Under the pieces are notes generated by a model. It made no database searches. It was not told where the DNA came from and saw nothing but the letters and a program-made list of their open reading frames with translations. A stretch of 37,544 nucleotides of DNA, taken from the NCBI RefSeq assembly GCF_946223165.1, contig NZ_CAMIBP010000028.1, forward strand, positions 1-37,544, read 5' to 3'. Position 1 is the stretch's first letter, and every line of letters begins with the position of its first letter. Made by a program: the position numbers and the translations under genes. Below, in pieces: positions 32,149 to 37,544 of the stretch. This stretch comes from an uncultured Corynebacterium sp. (GTDB taxonomy: Bacteria; Actinomycetota; Actinomycetes; Mycobacteriales; Mycobacteriaceae).

Positions 32149-33048
32149 GTGAGCACATTATCCGATTCCGCAGGACTGCCGTTGGGCGTCGTGACCGTGA
32201 CATATTCGCCCGGCGACTACCTGGCCCCGTGCCTCGATTCGCTGCGCGGCGCCACGGCCGGGTCGACGCACACAATCCTCGCGGACAATGGTTCCCGGGA
32301 CGGCGTGCCGCAGGCCGAGGCCGCCGCGCGTGACGACGCCGAATTCCTCGACACCGGCGGTAACCTCGGCTACGGCGGGGGCATGAACGCGGGCGTCGCC
32401 CGCCTGCGGGAGCTTGCCGATGCCGCCCTCGTCCGCAGCGATTACTTCCTCCTCACCAATCCAGACGTCACCTTCGGCCCGGGGTCCATCGACGTCTTGC
32501 TCGACTGTGCCGAGCAGTGGCCGCGGGCTGCTGCGGTGGGGCCGCGGATCGTGGAACCGGACGGGACGAATTACCCCTCGGCGCGGGCCGTGCCGACCCT
32601 GGGCACGGGCATCGGCCACGCGCTGCTGGGCAACGTGTGGCCCACGAACCCGTGGTCCTCGGCGTACCGGGTTGACAAAGACATGTGCCGCCGCCGCGAG
32701 GCGGGCTGGCTGTCCGGGTCGTGCGTGCTCGTTCGCTGGGAGGCGTTCGAAGAGATCGGCGGCTTTGATGAGCGCTACTTCATGTACCTCGAGGACATCG
32801 ATCTGGGCGATCGCTTCGCCCGCGCCGGCTGGTCCAACGTGTTCTGCCCGGAGTCCGTGATCACCCACGCCCAGGGGCATTCGACGAAGGCGCACGCTGG
32901 GGCGATGTTGCGGGCCCATCACGACTCCGCGTATCGCTTCCAAGCGGACCGGCACCCGCACTGGTGGCAGGCCCCGGTTCGTTGGGCGCTGAAATTAGGC
33001 CTCCGGGTCCGCGCGCTCTGCGCCGTTGCCGCCGCCCGTAGGGTTTAG
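32149..33048 (+). CDS. wbbL: WbbL-type rhamnosyltransferase (GT2)
   Basis: This 299-residue GT-A fold glycosyltransferase adds rhamnose from dTDP-rhamnose to the GlcNAc-diphospho-decaprenol lipid, building the linker between arabinogalactan and peptidoglycan. Features are GVVTVTYSPGDYLAPCLDSL at the N-terminus, LADNGSRDG, the TNPDVTFGPGSIDVLL region holding the acidic motif, GWLSGSCVLVRWEAFEEIGGFDERYFMYLEDIDLGDR (the acceptor-side base in Y-L-E-D-I-D), and a basic C-terminus. The GTG at 32149 is chosen from the MSTLSDS... start; the frame is open for another 25 codons upstream, but those look non-coding. TAGTCT at 32133-32138 could be a -10 box for a nearly leaderless mRNA. It is divergent from lcp and followed by manC-like and whiB genes, as in other corynebacteria and mycobacteria. 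Confidence 0.88.
   Translation: MSTLSDSAGLPLGVVTVTYSPGDYLAPCLDSLRGATAGSTHTILADNGSRDGVPQAEAAARDDAEFLDTGGNLGYGGGMNAGVARLRELADAALVRSDYFLLTNPDVTFGPGSIDVLLDCAEQWPRAAAVGPRIVEPDGTNYPSARAVPTLGTGIGHALLGNVWPTNPWSSAYRVDKDMCRRREAGWLSGSCVLVRWEAFEEIGGFDERYFMYLEDIDLGDRFARAGWSNVFCPESVITHAQGHSTKAHAGAMLRAHHDSAYRFQADRHPHWWQAPVRWALKLGLRVRALCAVAAARRV
32412..32427 (-). repeat. 16-bp word GGCGGCATCGGCAAGC, copy 5 (inside wbbL, opposite strand)
   Basis: Exact reverse complement on the plus strand. The wbbL coding strand reads E-L-A-D-A-A-L, as in the other coding copies. Confidence 0.7.
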
Positions 33049-33143
33049 AATCGACCACGACCTTCGAAACCTCATTCATCGCGTACCGCGCAGCGTTCGC
33101 CGTTGCGCGTTGTGCGCAGACCGACAAAGGATTCCTATCTATT

Positions 33144-34220
33144 ATGGATGCACACGCAGTTGATGCCGTCATTTTGGTGGGCGGCCGCGGCACGCGCTTG
33201 CGCCCGCTGACCATCGGCACTCCGAAGCCGATGCTGCCGACCGCCAACTTCCCGTTCCTCCAGCACCTGCTGGCCCGCATCAAGGCAGCGGGCATCGAGC
33301 ACGTGGTGCTCTCCACGTCGTTTAAGGCCGAAGTCTTCGAAGAATACTTCGGCGACGGCGCGGACCTGGGGTTGGAGATCGAGTATGTCGTGGAGGAGAC
33401 CGCGCTGGGCACCGGCGGCGGAATCCGCAACGTCTATGACAAGCTGCGCCACGACACCGTCATGGTCTTCAACGGCGACGTGCTCTCTGGCATGGACCTA
33501 GCGGGCATCCTGGAGACGCACGAAACCAAGGATGCGGACGTCACCATGCACCTGCTCAACGTCGCGGACCCGCGGGCCTTCGGCTGCGTGCCCACCGACT
33601 CCAACGGTCAGGTCACAGCGTTCCTCGAGAAGACCGAGGACCCGCCGACGAACCAGATCAACGCCGGCTGCTACATCTTCAAGCGCTCCATTATTGAAGA
33701 GATCCCGGCCGAGCGCGTCGTCTCCGTCGAGCGCGAGACCTTCCCGCAGCTGCTGCAGGAGGGCAAGCGCGTGTTCGGTCACGTGGATAACTCCTACTGG
33801 CGCGACATGGGCCGCCCAGACGACTTCGTGCACGGCTCCTCCGACATCGTGCGCGGCATTGCGCCGTCGCCGCTGCTCGAGGGCCACACGGGGGAGTCCT
33901 ACGTGGATCCCTCGGCGGGCATCGCCGGCGGCGTGCTGCTGCTGTCCGGCACCTCGGTGGGCCGCGGTTCTGAGGTGGGTGCGGGCTCGCGCGTCGAGGG
34001 CACCGTCGTCTTTGACGGCGTCACCATCGAGCCGGGAGCAGTCATTAAGGACTCCATCATCGCCTCAGGCGCGCATATTGGCGCGAATACGAAGATCGAC
34101 GGCTGCGTCATCGGCGAGGGCGCCATCATCGGTGCGCGCTGCGAGCTGCAGGATGGCATGCGCGTCTTCCCCGGCGTCGTCATTCCGGACGCTGGCGTGC
34201 GCTTCAGCTCCGACGCTTAA
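33144..34220 (+). CDS. mannose-1-phosphate guanylyltransferase
   Basis: This 358-residue nucleotidyltransferase makes GDP-mannose from GTP and mannose 1-phosphate for lipomannan, lipoarabinomannan and glycoprotein mannosylation. The N-terminal catalytic motif is ILVGGRGTRLRPLTIGTPKPMLP (about 10-32). ETALGTGGGIRNV and FNGDVLSGMD carry the metal aspartate. The last 100 residues form a left-handed beta-helix of hexapeptide repeats (GSRVEGTVVFDGVTIEPGAVIKDSIIASGAHIGANTKIDGCVIGEGAIIG). AAAGGATT lies about 12 bp before the ATG. The corresponding mycobacterial gene is manB (Rv3264c), next to wbbL1; gene naming differs between genera, so no symbol is given. A terminator follows. Confidence 0.88.
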   Translation: MDAHAVDAVILVGGRGTRLRPLTIGTPKPMLPTANFPFLQHLLARIKAAGIEHVVLSTSFKAEVFEEYFGDGADLGLEIEYVVEETALGTGGGIRNVYDKLRHDTVMVFNGDVLSGMDLAGILETHETKDADVTMHLLNVADPRAFGCVPTDSNGQVTAFLEKTEDPPTNQINAGCYIFKRSIIEEIPAERVVSVERETFPQLLQEGKRVFGHVDNSYWRDMGRPDDFVHGSSDIVRGIAPSPLLEGHTGESYVDPSAGIAGGVLLLSGTSVGRGSEVGAGSRVEGTVVFDGVTIEPGAVIKDSIIASGAHIGANTKIDGCVIGEGAIIGARCELQDGMRVFPGVVIPDAGVRFSSDA

Positions 34221-34237
34221 GCTTCTTCTTAGCCAAC

Positions 34238-34269
34238 CCCCGTCATCACTACTGGTGACGGGGATTTTT
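34238..34269 (+). terminator. intrinsic terminator after the guanylyltransferase gene
   Basis: CCCCGTCA (34238-34245) with TGACGGGG (34256-34263), followed by TTTTT. Confidence 0.85.
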
Positions 34270-34636
34270 CTGGCTTGGAATGGATCCCCAAAACCGGCGC
34301 GCGTGTGTGCGACACGCCGATCTATGTTGAAATTAGTAACGTCCGATCGCCCCCTCCACAAGATGTAGTACCCCCGCCAAATTGCCCCCGGGTGGTTTTG
34401 TTGTGATCGATGTGACTATTGAGGTGTACGAGCTGCGTTTTAGTGGCTCTCAGTGAAAAAACAGTCGCGCTGGGTTGACGATATTTAGTGCCGCGGGGTT
34501 AAATCACATACGTGTAAGCAGCCAACACGGCGCGTCGGAGTCCCTTCGGAAGGGATATGGCGTACGTGTCGCGGTCAGTCATAGGGGGCTGGCACCGGCT
34601 TGAGAAGAAATGACCACTACGGAGAAAGGAAACGGC
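34270..34636 (+). promoter_or_regulatory. whiB upstream region: promoter and structured leader
   Basis: This 367-bp region has no gene visible. TTGACG (34475-34480) and TTAAAT (34499-34504), 18 bp apart, are a plausible promoter. The leader of roughly 125 nt has a small hairpin, TCCCTT-CGG-AAGGGA (34541-34555), and two TACGTGT copies (34509-34515, 34563-34569). Long upstream regions are usual for whiB genes and suggest complex control. Confidence 0.45.
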
Positions 34637-34936
34637 GTGGACGACATGGCAAACAACGCCAATCTCCGTGGCGCAGCCGCGGCGGCACTGTCACTCGATG
34701 AGCTGTTCGGTGCTGTCGAGCAGGAGTGGCAGGATCAGGCGCTTTGTGCACAAACCGACCCAGAAGCGTTCTTCCCGGAAAAGGGCGGCTCCACTCGCGA
34801 GGCCAAGCGCATCTGTCAGGCCTGCTCCGTGCGCGACGAATGCCTTGAGTACGCGCTCGAGCATGATGAGCGCTTCGGTATCTGGGGTGGCCTCTCGGAC
34901 CGTGAACGCCGCCGCCTCAAGCGCCAAATCGGCTAA
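34637..34936 (+). CDS. whcD: WhiB-family iron-sulfur regulator, WhiB2/WhcD type
   Basis: This 99-residue Wbl protein binds a 4Fe-4S cluster and works with sigma factor in transcription. The four cluster cysteines are C37, C60, C63 and C69 (ALCAQTDPEAFFPEKGGSTREAKRICQACSVRDEC split around the usual spacing). GIWGG at 81-85 is the sigma-contact turn, and a basic tail RERRRLKRQIG follows. The sequence closely resembles WhiB2, which controls septation and cell division in mycobacteria and streptomycetes; the corynebacterial counterpart is WhcD. GTG at 34637 is preferred for its GAGAAAGGA ribosome site; an in-frame ATG at 34610 would add nine residues. Location between GDP-mannose synthesis and DUF3499 genes matches mycobacterial synteny (Rv3260c region). 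Confidence 0.9.
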   Translation: MDDMANNANLRGAAAAALSLDELFGAVEQEWQDQALCAQTDPEAFFPEKGGSTREAKRICQACSVRDECLEYALEHDERFGIWGGLSDRERRRLKRQIG

Positions 34937-34956
34937 GACACACGTGCATTGCGACG

Positions 34957-34984
34957 GGACCTTCCCTGCGGGGAAGGTCCTTTT
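34957..34984 (+). terminator. terminator after the whiB gene, possibly bidirectional
   Basis: Perfect 10-bp stem GGACCTTCCC (34957-34966) with 34971-34980, followed by TTTTCGTTTT. It also lies just past the stop of the convergent metallopeptidase-family gene. Confidence 0.88.
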
Positions 34985-34988
34985 CGTT

Positions 34989-35462
34989 TTACCAATTGAA
35001 CCGCGGATCGATATCCTGCGGTTCCACATTGAGATAGGAGGCCACCAGCGCCGTCATCACCGTCGACAACAGCTCCGCCCGCTCGCCATGGGTGCGCGTG
35101 CGCTCCTCAATGGGCATGCGAAACACCACCATTCGGGCTCGCGTCGGCCGCCCCTGGGCATCGACGCCCGCCGCCACGACGCGCCCCAGCGGCACGGGGC
35201 CGTCCGCGACGATGTCGTCCGGCAACACCGTCATGTAGGGGCGCAGGCGCATGCGCGGGACCGTATCGACCGCGACATCGAGACCCGCGAGCTCAGCTGC
35301 GAAGGCGTTCTGGATGGGGGCGTACGCCTCGAGGACGGCGGCATCGAAAAGCTGCGAGCGCGTCCGGAACCGCGGGGTCTGTTGAGGAAGCAGCGGACCG
35401 CGCGCGCCGCGGCCGCGACGATCGCGAAACGGGCGCGTGTGCGGGAAGGTCATGGCACTCAT
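34989..35462 (-). CDS. metallopeptidase-family (DUF1025/zincin-like) protein lacking the HExxH motif
   Basis: This protein of about 157 residues occupies the position of mycobacterial Rv3259, a predicted minimal zinc metallopeptidase between whiB2 and DUF3499 genes. The body matches that family in outline (FDAAVLEAYAPIQNAFAAELAGLDVAVDTVPRM..., V-F-R-M-P-I-E-E-R..., then a final helix). In family members the final helix reads T-V-x-H-E-x-x-H-H-F; here the aligned stretch is STVMTALVASYLNVEP, with T137, A138 and A141 in place of His, Glu and His. Zinc-dependent catalysis is therefore unlikely. The N-terminus is Arg/Pro-rich. ATG at 35462 is chosen, with 35453 also possible; neither has a ribosome site. 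The family role is unknown. Confidence 0.75.
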   Translation of the reverse strand: MSAMTFPHTRPFRDRRGRGARGPLLPQQTPRFRTRSQLFDAAVLEAYAPIQNAFAAELAGLDVAVDTVPRMRLRPYMTVLPDDIVADGPVPLGRVVAAGVDAQGRPTRARMVVFRMPIEERTRTHGERAELLSTVMTALVASYLNVEPQDIDPRFNW

Positions 35463-35533
35463 GGTAGGGGGCAAGCCCCGCCGCCGGCGGCACCACGCCG
35501 CGTGGGCTGCGAACTAAGCCCGCAGGGGCCGTT

Positions 35534-35539
35534 TACACT
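35534..35539 (+). promoter_or_regulatory. -10 box for a leaderless DUF3499 mRNA
   Basis: TACACT ends 7 bp before the GTG start at 35547, the spacing expected if transcription begins at the start codon. Confidence 0.5.
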
Positions 35540-35546
35540 GGCAGGC

Positions 35547-36005
35547 GTGACTGACTCTCGACACTGCTCTCGCCCGGGCTGCGGCCGCGACGCCGTGGCC
35601 ACCTTGACCTACGCCTACGCGGAGCAGACCGCCGTCGTCGGACCGTTGGCGGACGAGTCGGATCCCCACAGCTGGGACCTGTGCGAAGTGCATTCGTCGC
35701 GCATCACGGCCCCGCACGGCTGGGAGCTGCTGCGCGTTAACCGTGTGGAGCTCGACGAAGATGACGACCTGCTGGCGCTCGCCGAGGTCGTCGGCGCGGG
35801 CGTTCACACCGGCCGCGTGACCAGCGAGGTCGACGGTGCAGAACAGGACCCCATCGACTACAGCCCCACCTTCGACGGCGCTGACCCGGAGAACTCCAAT
35901 CACCCGGTGTTCCGCATGCGGCGCGTGGCCGACGTGCGCGCGGCCCGCCGCGCCCATCTGTCTGTCGTGCGCGACAGCGACACAACAGGGGACACACAGG
36001 AATAG
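35547..36005 (+). CDS. DUF3499 family protein
   Basis: This 152-residue actinobacterial protein has no known function. The N-terminus has a zinc-ribbon-like pattern: C7 and C12 in RHCSRPGCG, then C46 and H49 in WDLCEVHSSRIT. A W-E-L-L-R segment and an acidic stretch follow. The C-terminus (HPVFRMRRVADVRAARRAHLSVVRD) is basic and conserved in appearance. The start is GTG at 35547, with no ribosome site but a -10 box 7 bp ahead, so translation is probably leaderless. The frame stays open far upstream, antisense to the neighbouring gene, but that part is a shadow. The position between the metallopeptidase-family gene and phosphomannomutase matches mycobacterial Rv3258c. Confidence 0.85.
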   Translation: MTDSRHCSRPGCGRDAVATLTYAYAEQTAVVGPLADESDPHSWDLCEVHSSRITAPHGWELLRVNRVELDEDDDLLALAEVVGAGVHTGRVTSEVDGAEQDPIDYSPTFDGADPENSNHPVFRMRRVADVRAARRAHLSVVRDSDTTGDTQE

Positions 36006-36021
36006 TTCAGGGTTCAGGGAC

Positions 36022-36027
36022 TAAACT
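36022..36027 (+). promoter_or_regulatory. -10 box for a leaderless phosphomannomutase mRNA
   Basis: TAAACT ends 8 bp before the ATG at 36036, in the 30-bp gap after the DUF3499 gene. Confidence 0.5.
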
Positions 36028-36035
36028 TGTCCCTT

Positions 36036-37403
36036 ATGCGAACCCGTGAACAGCTCAATGCAGTGATTAAGGCCTATGACGTCCGTGGCGTCGTCGGCGA
36101 AGACATCGATGAGGCCTTCGTGCGTGACACCGGCGCGGCCTACGCCGCTATCCTGCGCGGCGAGGGGGAGACCACGCTGGCCATCGGCCACGACATGCGC
36201 CCGTCCTCGCCCGCACTGTCCACGGCATTTGCGGAGGGAGCCGTGTCCCAAGGCCTCAACGTCATCAAGCTCAATCTGACGTCCACCGATGAGCTCTACT
36301 TCGCCGCCGGTTCCTTGAACTGCGCTGGCGCCATGTTCACCGCCTCCCACAACCCGGCCAAGTACAACGGCATCAAGCTGTGCCGCGCCGGCGCCGTGCC
36401 GGTGGGGCAGGAGACCGGCCTGGAGACCATCAAGGATTACCTGGTTGACGGCGTGCCGGCCTACGACGGCCCGGCGGGCACCATCACCGAGCGCGAGGTC
36501 CTGCCGGATTACGCGGCTTTCCTGCGTGGCCTGGTGCCGCTGGAGGAGTCTCGCCCGCTGGTCATTGCTGTCGATGCCGCCAACGGCATGGGCGGCCACA
36601 CCGTCCCGGCCGTATTTGAGGGGCTGCCGTTCGACGTGCGCCCGCTCTACTTTGAGCTGGATGGCACCTTCCCGAATCACGAGGCCAACCCGCTGGATCC
36701 GAAGAACCTGGTGGATTTGCAGAAGTTCGTCGTGGAGCAGGGCGCGGATCTGGGCTTGGCCTTCGACGGCGACGCCGACCGTTGCTTCGTCGTGGACGAG
36801 AAGGGCGAGGCCGTCTCGCCGTCCGCGATCTGTGCGCTGGTTGCCGAGCGTTACCTGAAGAAGTTCCCGGGGGCGACGATCATCCACAACCTCATCACCT
36901 CCAAGACCGTCCCGGAGATGATTGTGGAAAACGGCGGTACCCCGGTGCGTACCCGCGTTGGTCATTCGTTCATCAAGGCACAGATGAAGGAGCACCACGC
37001 TGCCTTCGGCGGTGAGCACTCCGCACACTATTACTTCCAGGAGTTCTGGAATGCCGACTCCGGCATGCTCGCGGCCATGCACGTACTGGCCGCGCTGGGC
37101 GAGTCCACCGGCACTCTGTCGGAACTCATGGCCGGTTACTCCCGGTACGAGGCGTCTGGCGAGATCAACTCGACCGTGGCCGATCAGAAGGCCGCGACCC
37201 AGGCTGTGCTCGACGGTTTGGCGGACAAGATTGAGTCCGTGGATGAGCTCGACGGCGTGACCGTGGAGCTCAAGGGCACCGATGCATGGTTCAACGTGCG
37301 CGCCTCGAACACCGAGCCGCTGCTGCGCCTCAATGTTGAGGCCAAGACCGCCGACGAGGTGCAGGCCATCGTTGACGAGGTCTTGGGCATTATTCGCGCT
37401 TAA
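36036..37403 (+). CDS. manB: phosphomannomutase (PMM/PGM family)
   Basis: This 455-residue alpha-D-phosphohexomutase converts mannose 6-phosphate to mannose 1-phosphate, feeding the guanylyltransferase encoded nearby. Domain 1 has KAYDVRGVVGEDI and the phosphoserine loop TASHNPAKYNG, with S104 as the phosphate carrier. The metal loop is DGDADRC (244-250). The substrate-specificity loop is GGEHSAHYY. The C-terminal phosphate-binding loop is VRASNTEPLLRL. ATG at 36036 is preferred over an in-frame TTG at 36027 because of the -10 box 8 bp ahead. The symbol follows corynebacterial usage; mycobacteria call this gene manB or pmmA. A terminator follows. Confidence 0.92.
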   Translation: MRTREQLNAVIKAYDVRGVVGEDIDEAFVRDTGAAYAAILRGEGETTLAIGHDMRPSSPALSTAFAEGAVSQGLNVIKLNLTSTDELYFAAGSLNCAGAMFTASHNPAKYNGIKLCRAGAVPVGQETGLETIKDYLVDGVPAYDGPAGTITEREVLPDYAAFLRGLVPLEESRPLVIAVDAANGMGGHTVPAVFEGLPFDVRPLYFELDGTFPNHEANPLDPKNLVDLQKFVVEQGADLGLAFDGDADRCFVVDEKGEAVSPSAICALVAERYLKKFPGATIIHNLITSKTVPEMIVENGGTPVRTRVGHSFIKAQMKEHHAAFGGEHSAHYYFQEFWNADSGMLAAMHVLAALGESTGTLSELMAGYSRYEASGEINSTVADQKAATQAVLDGLADKIESVDELDGVTVELKGTDAWFNVRASNTEPLLRLNVEAKTADEVQAIVDEVLGIIRA

Positions 37404-37417
37404 GACGCCGCGCTTCT

Positions 37418-37450
37418 AGCCGCCTGGCCCTGTGTGGGCTGGCGGCTTTT
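37418..37450 (+). terminator. intrinsic terminator after phosphomannomutase
   Basis: AGCCGCC (37418-37424) pairs with GGCGGCT (37441-37447), with inner GCCC/GGGC pairs, followed by TTTT. Confidence 0.8.
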
Positions 37451-37462
37451 GTGTGTGGGGGG

Positions 37463-37544
37463 TTAGTTTGTGGGCGGGTCCGGTGGGTCCGGTGCTGGTT
37501 CCCAGAGGTGGCTGATGATTGGTTGGGGTGGCCCGCCGTAGGGT
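37463..37544 (-). CDS. C-terminal fragment of a gene running off the right edge
   Basis: On the minus strand the frame from the window edge to a TAA at 37463-37465 reads PYGGPPQPIISHLWEPAPD followed by PPDPPTN. Proline-rich endings of this kind occur on corynebacterial HNH endonuclease-like (DUF222) proteins, but 26 residues are too few for an assignment. It would converge on the phosphomannomutase gene. Confidence 0.35.
   Translation of the reverse strand, partial: PYGGPPQPIISHLWEPAPDPPDPPTN

Noticed and set aside
34402..34417. A GlxR/CRP-type site (TGTGATCGATGTGACT) upstream of the whiB gene
   Set aside because: Only the left half matches TGTGA; the right half lacks TCACA, so it is at best a half-site.

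Overview
The window is about 37.5 kb of high-GC actinobacterial chromosome, almost certainly from a Corynebacterium. The reasons are the right-hand gene order (lcp, wbbL, GDP-mannose synthase, a WhiB2/WhcD-type whiB, DUF3499, phosphomannomutase), a metP-metS methionine/alanine importer, a ugpAEBC operon in corynebacterial order, and several genes with a -10 box only 7-8 nt ahead of the start codon (leaderless style). The species cannot be fixed from the sequence.

Layout, left to right. (1) 1-4654: accessory, defence-like segment. It holds the 3' end of a DUF4143 AAA-ATPase gene, a DUF262/HNH (GmrSD-like) nuclease with a RAMA-like tail, and a GIY-YIG protein with a DUF3320-like region. (2) 4751-8093: a secreted trypsin-like serine protease, a small unknown ORF, and metP-metS, whose small subunit is only 54 codons, closed by a strong terminator. 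(3) 8139-18449: a short-chain fatty acid / ketone body catabolic cluster. It comprises a fused 3-oxoacid CoA-transferase, a TetR regulator, a glutaryl-CoA-dehydrogenase-like acyl-CoA dehydrogenase, a FadN-type hydroxyacyl-CoA dehydrogenase/enoyl-CoA hydratase, a thiolase and an AtoE transporter. A short cation-efflux protein and a DUF559 protein interrupt the cluster. Four genes carry the same 16-bp operator just downstream of their -10 boxes, so the TetR protein probably controls them as one regulon.

(4) 18542-24575: ribose operon rbsR-A-C-B-K-D on the minus strand, with overlapping or nearly abutting genes, two LacI-type operators ahead of rbsR and a terminator after rbsD. (5) 24694-29111: ugpA-E-B-C glycerol-3-phosphate uptake operon. 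(6) 29248-29360: a small RNA on the minus strand with two hairpins whose loops carry runs of 7 and 6 cytosines, matching the actinobacterial 6C RNA architecture. (7) 29454-37450: cell-envelope polysaccharide block. It contains a TIGR03089 protein, an LCP ligase, rhamnosyltransferase WbbL, mannose-1-phosphate guanylyltransferase, a WhiB regulator, a metallopeptidase-family protein that has lost its HExxH motif, a DUF3499 protein and phosphomannomutase. The window ends inside another minus-strand gene.

The least expected signals are not genes. A 16-bp word (GGCGGCATCGGCAAGC) occurs five times exactly and twice with one mismatch, in genes and between genes. A second repeat family, 14-bp GTTGACC-type units around hairpins, sits at the 3' ends of two genes. 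A compact, foldable stretch lies at 30170-30266.
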